Made by a program: the position numbers and the translations under genes. DNA of 64,000 nt from Undaria pinnatifida (Eukaryota; Sar; Phaeophyceae; Laminariales; Alariaceae): positions 14,077,842 through 14,141,841 of the forward strand of contig JABAKD010000007.1 in assembly GCA_012845835.1 (NCBI GenBank). The letters are read 5' to 3'. Positions within the stretch are counted from its first letter, which is position 1; each line of letters opens with the position of its first letter. The notes under the pieces were generated by a model. It saw nothing but the letters and a program-made list of their open reading frames with translations. It was not told where the DNA came from and did no database searches. Positions 44,580 through 56,499 of the stretch are shown one piece after another.

Positions 44580-45420
44580 AAATGGGCCAAGGGGATAAAT
44601 TTGACGGTTTTGGAAGGAATGCATCAGTTTGTTTGGTATTATATCCTGTAAGTTGTAGAAGCAGTGAGGAGAGGGCGGGAGTGTTCAGGGAGAAGGGGGG
44701 GGGGGGAAGGGTTTTTACCAGCTTTAAATCGCATATATGTAGGGCTTTCTATATACGCGAAGTGCTAGGTCTAGGCATTGTGCGTGGGTGGCTCTAGAAA
44801 GACAACGAGGTGATATTTCGAGGTTAGGTGGGGTGTTTGAGCAAGAGGGAGCGGGAAAATGAAAGGTGGCGGGGGGGGGGAAGGGGTTCAATTTGAGGGG
44901 CGAGGGCTTTTCACATTTTTAGGTCGCATATATTTAGGGGCTTTCTGTTCGCGTGGTAGGAAGGGAGGGTGTGTTGGTGTGTTGCGGTTTGTTTGGGGGG
45001 GGGAGGGGCGATGATTTTAAGCTACGTAGTGGATGGCTAAAATAATAATGACGTGATATCAATTGCGTTCAAGAGTTTGTTACTCTGGACGATTTCGATT
45101 GTAGGTGGCTTATTTTATTTAGCAAGAGGGAACGGGGAATAAAAGAACGGGGAGGGGGGGGGGGGGGGGGGGATGAATTGGAGCTACGGCATGGATGGGT
45201 AAAATGGTAATGAGGTGGCTGGTAGTGTTTACTACTTCAGCAGATTTTGGTATTAGGCAGGGCGTTCGAATAAGAGGGATAGGGGGGGGGCGGGGGTCGG
45301 GCGGAACACTTCAATTTGTGCGGGGAAGCTATAAATCCTTGAAGGGGTCAGATCTGACGGTTGTAGCAATATTACATGCTTTTCTATCACCTTGCATTAT
45401 TATCTAGGATTATGTATGAT
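44580..45420 (+). mobile_element. Element family G (G-tract side), partial
   Basis: Blocks AAGGGGATAAATTTGACGGT, CGCGAAGTGCTAGGTCTAGG and AACGAGGTGATATTTCGAGG, with G-runs at 44695-44705, 44870-44880 and 45155-45172. These match 52980-54060 and 62100-62830, and 34080-35300 in inverted orientation. No coding. Confidence 0.7.
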
Positions 45421-45519
45421 AATCGGGGAATGTCATTGTGGCGACTATGTGGTTGCAACATTTCAACGAGGGTGTTCAACCCAAATGGCGCTAATGTATC
45501 CTATTTAGTTCGGGGATAG

Positions 45520-45719
45520 GTGCTGACAGCCCGTAAAATGCGATTGGTTCTGCTTGCGGCTGGTATTGCTGCTTTGCGGGATGTCTGTTGCCGGCCTCGG
45601 CGCTCTTTCCTCGCAGTCGCCACGCGCGGGTATGCCAACTGCGCTCACCAGGTAGATAACAGCACTGCTGTACGTAGTGCATTTCTGTGGAGTACAATCT
45701 TTTTTCAGGTCGATGACCA
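45520..45719 (+). CDS. Possible 5' end of a gene (signal-peptide-like)
   Basis: From the ATG at 45538 a short frame starts MRLVLLAAGIAALRDVCC, a plausible signal peptide, and runs to CAHQ. A GTAGAT donor and a TTTTTTCAG acceptor (45650-45709) could excise ~57 bases and continue as VDDQGYG. At 45720 the frame enters the MITE-like element and ends at 45873 inside it. If real, the gene is interrupted by that insertion. DDQGYG is reminiscent of the N-terminal metal-binding motif of sulfatases, but too little is left to claim it. Confidence 0.25.
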
Positions 45720-45980
45720 AGGCTACGGTAGGGGGGGTACCCCCATTTTCACCGATGTGTTTGAGCCACTCGCACGAGTGGCTCTGTACCACACGGATGA
45801 AGATGGTTTAGGCACTTGTTTTGGCGCAGCGCTTAGATCACTTTTGCATTGCGGATTAATTTCGTTAATGTAAAACGTGAAGAAAACGTAAGATCGCATA
45901 GGAACAAAGGGGTTGCTCGCGCGAGTGACCCCTCGCCACTGAACTAAAAGGCCCATAAGGGGACCCCCCTACCGTAGCCT
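45720..45980. mobile_element. Small MITE-like element, 261 bp
   Basis: Perfect 17-bp inverted ends AGGCTACGGTAGGGGGG at 45720-45736 and 45964-45980. There is an internal foldback (GAGCCACTCGCACGAGTGGCTC at 45769-45783 region) and no coding. Flanking bases show no clear target duplication, so the superfamily is unknown. Confidence 0.6.
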
Positions 45981-46640
45981 GGGTCCGATATGTGACAGCC
46001 ACATACCTACTTGAAAAGGCGCTCGATGGCATCGGAATTGTACATTCCGGGTGTTGAACTACAGCTGATGTTGCAAATCAAACGACAATAACCGAAATGC
46101 ACTCGTGTGCCTGGCCAAGACGGCGTTTGCCTTTTCTTCTACCTTTGATATGATTGTCGCAGACCTACGTTCCTACGTATGTATAGAATACTGACTGGTG
46201 GATCAAAACATCAACCTTATTTACGGAGTTTCGAAGGCTGAGTGAGAAAAGCCCCACTCCCACCCACGACCGTTGCGAAGCGGCCATCGGGCCTTCCACG
46301 GCAGGGTAGGTGCATACCATGCTGTACTAGCGTACGCGATTTCCCAGCGTTTCGCCGGAAACGGTGGAGGGTGCCAAACTTGACGAGGTCAACACATGGT
46401 ATGGCCGCTCCGGTCGGAACGCCATCGGTTTAATCATCGGAGGGGCGCTGAGAGCACATTGTCCATACAAGGCTGCATACGAGTGAGCGTGCGTACTTTT
46501 CGTGTCCCGTTCGGTTCGATCGTCGGAGCCGCGCTGAGAACAAAATATGCATACAAGACCCCATACGAGTGAGTGTACGTACTTTTCCCACCTTGCTCTA
46601 ACCGCAGTGTACGCGTCAGAAAGAACAACGAATCGCGTGT
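45981..46640. other. Unassigned sequence with a ~107-bp partial duplication
   Basis: At about 46440-46600 the motif CATACGAGTGAG-GT-CGTACTTTTC recurs once, with related flanks (ATCATCGGAGG-GCGCTGAGA and ATCGTCGGAGC-GCGCTGAGA). Otherwise nothing is recognised. Confidence 0.45.
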
Positions 46641-46644
46641 AAAT

Positions 46645-47700
46645 TTTTGTATTCGAGCTCTGGTTTGACGTCATTGTCGAGTACAACAGGAATCCCAAAT
46701 CACGCTATTGTTGCGGTGGTCAATCACGGAACCCGTGCGCTTGTCGACGGTTGAGCCACACGTTCCTACGCCGCGATAATGGTTGACATGACTTTTGAAT
46801 TGCGTTCTGCCATCGAGCTCCGCAGCTCGATACAATCGCGCACTCGCCAGATGTTTGACAGTACCGGTGGATGTAGATGAGAAAATGAAGTTAACAATGG
46901 CGCCAACGTGTGTAGTCAATCGTCGTACCCCGTTTTTTACTCGTGATTTGAAGCGAACGCTCTCGACAAGGACATGGAATAGCGCGTCTTGTCTTTTTAT
47001 TCGTCTCAGAAGTTCGGCACAAGCGTACACGCCGGACTTGTGACATCATTGTCGAGTGTATGGGGATATATGAAGACAACATTGCGGTGACGCTGATGGT
47101 CAATATTCGCACTCGAGCCGTTCTCGTGGAGTAAGGCAAACATTCATACACCCGAAACTATGAGGAATCGAGCGTGCAGTTTCGCAGCCAGTCTCGGGGG
47201 GTTGAGACACGAAAAAAAACGGCACGGCGGAGCTTTGACGGTACCGGCGAGTGCGCAGGGATATACGCCATAGTAACACATAAACTGTTGGTCCATCGTC
47301 GTCATCGCTCCGTTATCGCGAATTGAAGTTAAAACAGCTCCTTTGTCTAGATATTTATCGGCGAGGATAAAGAATGAAGCGTTCGTGATACAGCAATAGG
47401 GCGCCGCGACTCGAAACAAACGTGCACGCCGGAGGTTTGACGTAACTGTCAAGTAGACAGGGATGCATTGAAGATGTCATCACGATACCGATGATGGCAC
47501 ATTGTAGTAGTGGCCACGCTTTCGTCCGATATATGAAAAAAAGGCTCCGACGCCGAGATGAACGTCGTCAAGAGGGTAGAAAATCGCGCGTGTCATGCTG
47601 CAATCGGGCTCGGCGACTCGATACAAGCGTACATGACGGAGGAATGAACTCAATGTCGAGTCTGCAGGGATAGATGAACTGCTAATTACGATGCCATTGA
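46645..47700. repeat. Degenerate ~190-bp satellite, about six units
   Basis: A landmark TTTGACGTCATTGTCGAGT (consensus; copies diverged) followed by GGGATAGATGAA-like sequence recurs near 46672, 46853, 47040, 47233, 47440 and 47643, a spacing of about 180-205 bp. It is often preceded by GACTCGAAACAAACGTGCAC-like sequence. Weakly similar peptides in the minus frames reflect this repetition. Confidence 0.75.
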
Positions 47701-47711
47701 TTGTCAATCGT

Positions 47712-48128
47712 CGTGCAGCTGTCGTACAACTACTACTGTCGTACAACTACACTGTCGTACAACCACTATTGTCGTACAACCACTAGGACTGTCGTACAAC
47801 TACTACTGTTGTACAACTACTAGGACTGTCGTACAACTACTAGGACTGCCGTACAACTACTAGGACTGTCGTACAACTACTACTGTCGTACAACTACTAC
47901 TGTCGTACAACTACACTGTCGTACAACCACTATTGTCGTACAACCACTAGGACTGTCGTACAACTACTACTGTTGTACAACTACTAGGACTGTCGTACAA
48001 CTACTAGGACTGCCGTACAACTACTAGGACTGTCGTACAACTACTACTGTCGTACAACTACACTGTCGTACAACCACTATTGTCGTACAACCACTAGGAC
48101 TGTCGTACAACTACTACTGTTGTACGTT
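47712..48128. repeat. 17-bp minisatellite with higher-order repeats
   Basis: Units of the form CTGTCGTACAACTACTA (variants ACTAGGA, CACTATTG and GTTGTACA). A longer period begins with CTACACTGTCGTACAACC at 47747, 47911 and 48058, that is 164 and 147 bp apart, a difference of exactly one unit. Confidence 0.95.
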
Positions 48129-48660
48129 ATGTCGTAATCGTCCCGTTGGGGTGAGTTGTAAGCGAAAGAAACTCCTACACCGAGATCAATGGCGCACGAA
48201 AACAAAATCCCTGGACCCTCCCCCTTCCCGCTCGGCCGGCCCGATGTATACACTAGGGCCGTGATAAGCCTTGCGTGGTTTTTTGTAGGTGCTCCATAAA
48301 CGCGACACCCTTCACCGACGACATGCGGCATCTTCGTGGCACATGGTACCGACGGCGACGCGTTTTGTGACAAACCAACAGCACACAATACGCCCACGTA
48401 ATGCTGTTTTCACGTGACATAATCTCGAGACAATCGAAGCAGTAGAGCTGTGTCCTCGGTTTTTTGCGCTGGCTTTAACAAGGCCGCTGGTATTAAGCAG
48501 CCTCTGCCGCAGGCATGGACAAGTGAGGTTTATCTACACCAAATTACTCCGCTGTGTTCGCATATCTGTGATTATCATCTTTGTCATTTCGTGTCACCCT
48601 CCTTTCTTAGTGCGCGTCGTCTTACGTATTCGTTGGGGTACAAGTAAAGCCGCATGTCCG
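48129..48660. other. Unassigned sequence
   Basis: No recognisable repeat or protein-like frame. Confidence 0.35.
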
Positions 48661-49856
48661 GGGTCAGAACAGCAGTAAGTAAATATGACGAGCATGAACG
48701 CCAATCGAGGACATATGCAAACATACAATATTTCAGCTTTTGATGAAATTTTGGCATTTTGGCGATTTTAACGAGGGTTGGATCTTTACATATCCGAGCC
48801 TCAGATGGACCGCAAAAACAATAGCCCACCCAGAACAGAACCCCCATTAAAGCAGCAACCCTCGCTGGAGGAACCTACGTGGCGGTCGCAATGGAGTCTA
48901 TCTAACTCATAGGCAGGCGTCGATATGGGGAGTGAAATCCATCACCAACGTTTTGCGCTACAACGTCCAACGTGACAACTGTCTTAGCTGCTACCCCCGT
49001 TTAGAACGACCCTTAGCAGCTACTGCGAACACGAGAGAATCCTGCCACGGGGACTTTGTAGCTCTCAGGAGGCACGATCAAAAAGAGCAGTGCATGTATC
49101 CCGTTCGTCGTGCGCCGACTGCACGAACTCGGACGAGAGTGAAGAAACATGTTTTTACATACACGTCCTTGTTGCACCTGCGGAAGGGGGTGCATCGACC
49201 TTCTGAGAAGCGTGCCAGTCGTTGAACCTTTCGTGTCCCAGACGAGTGAGGGCCCCGTGGGTCAGAACAGCAGTAAGTAAATATGACGAGCATGAACGCC
49301 AATCGAGGACATATGCAAACATACAATATTTCAGCTTTTGATGAAATTTTGGCATTTTGGCGATTTTAACGAGGGTTGGATCTTTACATATCCGAGCCTC
49401 AGATGGACCGCAAAAACAATAGCCCACCCAGAACAGAACCCCCATTAAAGCAGCAACCCTCGCTGGAGGAACCTACGTGGCGGTCGCATTGGAGTCAACC
49501 TAACTCATAGGCAGGCGTCGATATGGGGAGTGAAATCCATCACCAACGTTTTGCGCTACAACGTCCAACGTGACAACTGTCTTAGCTGCTACCCCCGTTT
49601 AGAACGACCCTTAGCAGCTACTGCGAACACGAGAGAATCCTGCCACGGGGACTTTGTAGCTCTCAGGAGGCACGATCAAAAAGAGCCGTGCATGTATCCC
49701 GTTCGTCGTGCGCCGACTGCACGAACTCGGACGAGAGTGAAGAAACATGTTTTTACATACACGTCCTTGTTGCACCTGCGGAAGGGGGTGCATCGACCTT
49801 CTGAGAAGCGTGCCAGTCGTTGAACCTTTCGTGTCCCAGACGAGTGAGGGCCCCGT
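48661..49856. repeat. 598-bp tandem duplication
   Basis: Units 48661-49258 and 49259-49856 share register throughout with very few substitutions (for example GTCTATCTAAC against GTCAACCTAAC near 48897/49495). Paired open frames on both strands are a consequence of the duplication. No family is recognised. Confidence 0.95.
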
Positions 49857-50120
49857 CTGTAACCGTTGTTCGAGCTGGAATGCTTTCTCCATCGTACCTG
49901 TGTCACTGCAGGTTTGACAGAGAGCGGGTTTTGTTCCCACTGACCTGGAATCTACCCGATTTTCCTTGATTAAAAAACCGATTCTACGGCATCGTTCGTC
50001 GTATACCGAGGCCATGTGTTTGTCGGCTGGGGTATTGACCGCCCGAATTGCGGACCCTCAAACCCACGTAGTGGTGCTCTTACCATGTCACGCGTCATGA
50101 GCACTCTCTCTACTGTAGAT
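49857..50120. other. Unassigned flank of the 598-bp doublet
   Basis: No feature is recognised in these ~260 bases. Confidence 0.35.
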
Positions 50121-50246
50121 CTCCCTCTAGATGCAAGCCATCTCCCTCTGGATGCAAGCCATCTCCCTCTGGATGCAAGCCATGTCCCTCTGGATGCAAG
50201 CCATCTCCCTCTGGATGCAAGTCATCCCCCCCTGGATGCAAGCCGA
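50121..50246. repeat. 21-bp tandem repeat, six units
   Basis: Unit CTCCCTCTGGATGCAAGCCAT, written here as CTCCCTCTGG plus ATGCAAGCCAT. Four near-identical units, one with GTCCC, and a diverged last unit. Reads as LPLDASH heptapeptides in one frame and MQAISLW in another; no evidence favours coding. Confidence 0.95.
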
Positions 50247-52415
50247 TGTGGGCCAGCTTTGTTGTGTCAATGGGGCGGCCTCTTCGGACTTTGAGGCTAT
50301 ATGCTGGGCCAGAACAAAAGGTATCACCACGAAACAGGCTCACGTGCAGGAGAGCCAATTATAAATAGATAGGGGTGGAAAAGAAACCTCAGCAAGCACC
50401 AGGCACAAAGACGGACGCGGCGGCATTAGGGCTTAGACCTCAAAACCGGTGGCTTTCGCCGTATGCGGTTTGTCTCTGCACCTGCTGGACCGTTGATATG
50501 ACCGAGACAGCTAGTTCTCCGGGGTGTTTGAAGGAGGATAGGCCACCTCCATAACAAAGTTGTTTTAAGCGAGCTATTGGCGGAACCGCAAGCAGATGAT
50601 AGTTACATACATCGGCGGCGACGGCGGTATGCTGCAGTGAAGGTGCGCCGATTCTTGATATATACATTACCTGAATGGCGATGGCGCAGCGCACAAGCAA
50701 ATTCTCCACTGAAGTTCATAACGCATAATCGAAACACCTCATCAGATGCCCAATTACTGTCGCGACGTGAGAGTGGCAGCCAGGACCTAAAAAGAAAAAA
50801 ACTAAAGGTACACTCCCTCAATGACTGCTGCCCACAGCAATGTAGCGTTCTATTTGTTAACATGGCGGGGGCAAGATTACCGGTCTTCGAGAGCAAAGGA
50901 AGCGGTTAAAGAAAAGGTTACATTGGCAACGGAAGCGCAGGGTGAACCGGGCAGCGGAACACGAGGTAGAGGGGGAGAGGTGTCCATTAACATGGGGAGA
51001 GACGAAGAGCGCTCGAAAAAAGAATGGATAAATAGAAATATGAGGTTTGGGAGACAACAATCTGAAGAACGGAGAACGAAATCGTCGTACGAAAGGGAGG
51101 GTCCACAAGGGGTCGACGCCAAAAAGTGGAGAAAGGATGCGGGTCGTAGGATTCAAAGACGATTAACACTAACAGAGCGGTGGTGTTGAGGGCAGCAGCA
51201 AAAATGGCGAATATGAAGGGCGAAGAGCACTAGACGGGACGTAAGGGGGTTCGCCGACGAGACCACGAGCAAGTGTTCGCGTAGTCGGGAGTATACGGAT
51301 GATGGAAACGGTAAGAGAGCGGATATACAGAGGGCAGCATGCAAGGAAATTATCTGCTGGAACGAGGAAGGCGCTGACAAATCGCCCAGGGGGAGGAAGA
51401 GGAGGGGCGGGTCCGGGGGGGGTAACAAGAGACGGCACTCAATCGGGGGGCATGGTGGCAGCTAGTATAGCTGCTAAAATCGGAGAACCCTTTCAATATC
51501 GTGGACTGTGCGAAAGTAAGGGGCCGGACGAAACGAAGAATGAGAGGTCACGATCACGGTAAGAGTCTGGAAGGATTCCGGTAACAGTGTAGATGGGTAT
51601 AGCTATACAAACGCTCGTTTACGGTGCAGCATTTTAGCGGTGTGACACCTGTGTTTAGCGATTGGAGATTTCTTATCATCGGTTTTCGGCCCAACCTTTA
51701 CCGCCTTGTGTCTCGCCTTGAGCGTTATACGATTATAGCGATGTATACCCGAGCCGGGTTCTAGCTATATATAGCGGGTATGGCGAAAAACATGGAGAAT
51801 TTTCGTGTTCATTTCCAACCGATGCGACACTGGCACTACAACGGTAAGCACATGTTGCCGTTTGGCCGACCCCGATTCCAATTCGAATCGCTCCACTCGT
51901 TTGCGTTAGTCTGCCCCGACTCACACCCACACCCCTAGGGTGAAAGAGGACAACAGTTATGATCAAGGGGAAGGTGTTTCTGACGGCGACGAGGGAAATC
52001 ACGCTTAAAACTTGTAGAATTTTGTCTTGGTTCTGGGTGTCGGTGTGCACCAGTAGAAAGGGAAAGGGGGAATTTTTTTCGGTGACCCAATGGAATACCT
52101 AGTGTTCTTTCTAGGCGCGAGGAATAAAACCGCACACGTAAGTCGTCTGTAGCCGGCGGCGGAGTATGGGTAAACCACTTGTTGTATCCTTCGGTGCTGT
52201 TGCCGGGAGTCATCAGATGAAACAGAAGCGAAAGCGTGAACGTTTACCGTGGTTAGTGAGCTCGTCACCTTGGCACCACCGTCGAACAAGGCTAGTGTCG
52301 TTGTTGTATCCTGCTTCAGTTTTTACCATCGAGTGTGAGCTACAACATTACCGGATTATATTATCACACTTCGAAGTAATATATTATCATATAAATGTGA
52401 AACTATCAAAAAAGA
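50247..52415. other. Unassigned, largely single-copy-looking sequence
   Basis: A plus-strand frame of 122 codons (50821-51189), rich in Arg/Glu/Lys, has no recognisable motif and is opposed by equally long minus-strand frames. A TATA-like GCTATATATAG lies near 51761-51775. No mobile-element signature is seen. Confidence 0.35.
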
Positions 52416-54300
52416 AGATGCACTCCAGCTGTGAAATTGAAGATTTTGTCGAACCTCATCTGACGCAACCTCCTTCAAACCTTCAACCCTCTGGCTGATA
52501 CCATAGAGGTATCACTTTACAGGCTTTCGTGTGAGTGTGAGTGTGAGTGTGAGTGTGAAATAATATGGTTTCTGAACGACGGGGCTCCTTGTCTCTAACC
52601 CAAGTCGTCTGAAATTGGTTACTGGTTACTGGTATTGGTAATGTTTTTGCGCGAATCTCGTTGTGTACCTAGGCCATGGTATTAGTCATCTGGTAGCAAC
52701 TATATTCGTTTTCGGGAGGATGATCATGTCTTAACAGTATAATGATTGTCTAATATGTTTCGTGGTGAAGGGCATGAATTAACCTCCCGAATTGAGGAAC
52801 CTCCGAGAAAAAGTGGTGCACTTCTTTCGTGGCACGCGTCGTCTATGCAAGTTGTATGTGATACTCCGATCGCGCGTACTTCCTGTTGCTGGGTTTGTTT
52901 CCTCATAAAGGATATAGGTCGGCGACTCCTGTAGGAACTACAGTGTTGCTTGTACCAGGGACAACACAGGGTGATGTTAGTCAGTCTGTGCGCGGAAACT
53001 ATAAAAAAAAACTTTTCTGAAGGGGACAAAATCTGACGGCTAGCTGTGGAAGGAAAGGTATCAGTTTAGCAAGTGCATCCTGTAGGTCGTATAGCCGGTG
53101 AGGAAAGGGCGGAGTTTGCAAAGGCGTGAGGGGCTGGGTTTGCACAACAGAGAGCGGGGTTGGGGCGGGGGGGGGGGGAGGGGGCGGGTGGCGGGGCAAC
53201 TCAATCTGTGCGCGGAAACTTCAAATCCTCTTAAGGGAAAAAAAGCAGACGGATGTGGAAATAATGCATCAGTTTATCATGTATATCCTGAACACACCGT
53301 ACAACCAATGAGGAGAAGGCGGATTGTTCGAAGGGATGGGGGGAGGGAAGGAGATTTCCAGCAGCGTTATGTCCCAAAGATGTACGTGTTTGCTATACGC
53401 GTGGTGCTAGGTTTAGGCGATGGTGCGGGTGGTGGGGAAGGAGGAGACGTTTGATGGAGGGGGGGAGGGGGGGGGGGCGAATTGGAGCTACAGCATGGAT
53501 GGCAAAAATTTTTGAGGTGATATCAACTGCGTGGTAGTGTTTATTACTCTGCCAGATATTGATTTTCGGTGGGGCGTTTCAACAAAAGGGAGCAGGGAAA
53601 AAAAAGGTGGAGGGGTGCAGGGGGGGGAACGGAAATGGATTGGATCTACGGCATGAAGATCTAGAAAGATAATGAGGTGATATCAGTTGCCTGGTAGTGC
53701 TCATTACTGTGGTGGGGAGTGGGGAAAGCGCGGGCGTTGGGCGGAAGGGGGGGATGGTTGAAGATGCAGCAAAGACGGTTGAAAGACAATGAGGTGATAT
53801 CAACTGCGTGGTGTTGCATGTTTCTCTGGCGGATTTCGATTTTAGGTGGGACGTTTTTGAACACGCTTGAACAAGACGGATCGGGGAGGAGGGGGGGGGG
53901 GGGGTGGTGGTTAGGGGGGGGCGGACGGGACAACGCAATATGTGCGCAGAAACTAAATCCTTCAACGAGAAAACTATGACGGTGTTGATAGAAATGCATG
54001 ACTTTATATCACCTGCCTGGTGTCGTTGATTTTCTAGCAGATTTGATGTTGGGTGTGGCATACAACACAACGCGTTATAGCATCTTGGTGTGTTATTTTA
54101 CATGGTTCACAATTATAGAACATTTCAATCGATAGGTGCAACAACGTAGTTACCATGATTTTACCGTGCCAATGTGGCACTGCCAATAAGGGGTTCTGAC
54201 GTCGCTAATTATTATAAAAAATGAAAATACACTCCAGCTGTGAGATCGAAGATTTCGTCGAAACTCATCTTTGCAAGCTGTGTGTGATACTCCGATCTTA
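52415..54300 (+). mobile_element. Element family G, fullest copy, bounded by motif E
   Basis: Motif E (ACTCCAGCTGTGA-ATTGAAGA and relatives) stands at 52422-52470 and 54226-54297 in the same orientation. Another terminal landmark, GATACTCCGATCGCGCGTAC, is at 52860. Inside are GCGCGGAAACTATAAAAAAA, then four sub-repeats at about 53490, 53670, 53790 and 53985 (AATGAGGTGATATCAACTGC, then TTTCGATTTTAGGTGGG) separated by G-runs. A (GTGAGT)n stretch lies at about 52530-52558. No coding. Confidence 0.7.
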
Positions 54301-54670
54301 TAAGACAGATACATATTCAATAAACTATTATATCATATTGTTGGTATGATATCATGCTAACATATAATTCTATTTTATCATGCTATCATATCATAATATC
54401 AAATCATATTATCATGTCATGTTATCATTTCAGGCTATCATATCAGGCTATCATATAATGATTCCATATCATATTATAATATCATGCTATCATATCATGT
54501 CATAATATCATGCTATCATATCATGCTATCATATCATGCTATCATATCATGCTATCATATGATATTATCATGCCATACTATCGTACCATCCTATCATACC
54601 ATGCTATTATCTCAAATTATCATATCATGCAATTGTATCATGCTATCCCATGATGGTATCATATCATACT
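54300..54670. repeat. ATCATATCATGCT minisatellite
   Basis: AT-rich tandem repeat, about 13 bp per unit (ATCATATCATGCT with TATTATCATG variants), most regular at 54480-54560. Confidence 0.92.
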
Positions 54671-55144
54671 CGCACGACTGGCATTTTAACTGATGGAAAC
54701 AAGACAACCACAAAAGTTATTTTTATCAGCCCACCTTACCATGCCATCGCGGATTCATACACAAGTAGCAAAATCATAGCAGCACGAAATGAAGAGATTG
54801 CCTTTGCAGCGCAACGGGGAAGCCACTCTAGCACTCTAGCGATCGACCCCGAGCCACTTCAAGGACAGGCCCCATACAACATACAACAACATGCAACAAC
54901 AAAACAATAATACAACATAACTCCCCATCGTAGCCCTGCCCTCTCGACTGGAGAGAGAAGGCGGGAGAACACGCCAAAGAGAAACGAAGGCTAGCCGCAG
55001 ACGACAGTTGTGTACGTGCGCGAACAGCGGCTGCCATAAAGACGCATGCTTCGATAGGTAGTTTTGTGAGTCTCTCCCCATGAGGAGGTCTACACATCAC
55101 CCACATCCACATTTATTTTCTGTAAAATAATGAAGTGCACCCCG
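54671..55144. other. Unassigned sequence
   Basis: No gene or shared repeat is seen. A CAACATGCAACAACAAAAC stretch lies at 54885-54908. Confidence 0.35.
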
Positions 55145-55395
55145 ATGAACTAAACCTTGTTATAATAATGATAGTAGAATACCATCACGAATACTAATAC
55201 TAAAACTACTGCTCTCATACTGATACTTATACTACTAGTCTAACGCTGTTTATACTAACATACTAATTCTAATGCCAATACTAACACTAGTACTATTTTT
55301 AGTAGTACCAATTCTAAAAATAATACCAATACTAGATAAAAATACTGATACTAACACTAATACTATTACTACTAATAATACTAGTACTAATGTGT
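55145..55395. repeat. Degenerate (ACTAAT)/(ACTACT) repeat
   Basis: Loosely periodic ACTAATACT-like units with frequent single-base changes over about 250 bp. Confidence 0.85.
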
Positions 55396-55399
55396 GATT

Positions 55400-55560
55400 A
55401 TTGGCGGGGACACAGCGTGTCCCCTGCAGGTCTGCCAATTGAGCAGGTCCTCGGAGAGTACTCAATTTCGTAGCCTTCGCAGAGACGTAGCTATATTCGA
55501 TTCAACCAAAGCCCCGGATGGCCTTTGAGATCGGAGGTTCGTGCCTCCGATCTATTTCCT
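55400..55560 (+). mobile_element. Repeat family F (tRNA-related), copy 1
   Basis: GGTCTGCCAATTGAGCAGGT and TTCGCAGAGACGTAGCTATA, with a B-box-like TATTCGATTCAACC, are shared with 58393-58510. A perfect hairpin GGGGACAC, AGC, GTGTCCCC lies at about 55408-55426. A second perfect 10-bp hairpin (AGATCGGAGG, TTCGTG, CCTCCGATCT) lies at 55528-55553, just beyond the shared part. Confidence 0.6.
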
Positions 55561-55976
55561 GACTATCCCAAATACAAAACGCCATCTTTATCATACGAAA
55601 ACCCATCTAAATGATTTTAATTACCATAGTTTCATGTTTTTTGAGGCGGTATCTTGACACCAGCCCATCCTGAAGAGCCGCATATGCAGAAACATGGGAC
55701 ATTCGGGAAACTCCAGTTCTACGAACTAGGCCATGAGTCGAAGATGCGGCTCCTCAAAACCCACTCGACCACACATCTAACAGTCTGGCTATGGAGCCAG
55801 GAACACCGGAAGAAAATATGTTGAAGGAAGCGCAGACCCTACAACGGCGAAAAGGCCACCCATCAAAAACCTGCCGCGCACCTTCGTTGTGACGAGGGCG
55901 GGGTAAGGAAAGGCTCGAGAACCTGCCGCATACCGCCGATGTGGCGGTGGGGCTCTACGTCAAACCACACTGTATA
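55561..55976. other. Unassigned sequence
   Basis: Short repeated AACCTGCCGC at 55870 and 55919, and complementary GAAGAGCCGCATATGC / GAAGATGCGGCTCCTC pieces. No coding call. Confidence 0.35.
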
Positions 55977-56290
55977 CCGGTCGCCCCGGTGGCGTATCAG
56001 GTTTTTCCTCGAGCCTGGTATAGGTCAGTTTCGTGAGTTCGAGCCCCGCCGACTGCATATTCGTATAAATTCGTTGGGACTTTTTCTTGTGCACAATTTG
56101 ACTTGCGGAAAGCGCGAGAGCGTGAGTTAGCAACACTCGATGAAAAATCGACGAGCAGTGGGATTGCTGAACCCTATGCGCGATAAAAATTGAAGGCAAG
56201 AACCGGGGGGGAGAAGGGACGACACCTGTGACCACGGCTTGTCCAGAAGCTGGAAAGTAAAAGTGTGAGAAAGAAGAAGAAAAGAAGAAG
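55977..56290 (+). mobile_element. SINE family A, copy 6
   Basis: A box TGGCGTATCAGG, B box AGTTCGAGCCC, intact body and a GAAAGAAGAAGAAAAG tail. One of the best preserved copies. Confidence 0.9.
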
Positions 56291-56499
56291 AAAGAACGTC
56301 AAACCAAATACAGGAAGGGCACCATGGCGAGGCGAGCCATCGTCGATATGGAGGGGAACACAGACGCTAATATACGAGGGAGAAATTGTTGTAAAAACCT
56401 CCCTCGGGCCATCGGCATGGGGGGGGGGTGGATGAGGAAATATCAAATTACCGGAATGGAAGGTTGCAAAACCTGCAGATCCTCGAGTGGGGGGAGTGT

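Noticed and set aside
45710-45873. Sulfatase based on the DDQGYG motif
   Set aside because: Only six residues match, and the frame then runs into a MITE-like repeat. Far too little to assign.
50110-50358. Heptapeptide-repeat protein (LPLDASH)
   Set aside because: Unit length is a multiple of three, so several frames stay open. No start, signal or flanking coding support.
51780-52560. Gene with TATA-like promoter near 51765
   Set aside because: No coding frame of protein-like quality follows, and TATATA occurs by chance in this AT-balanced region.
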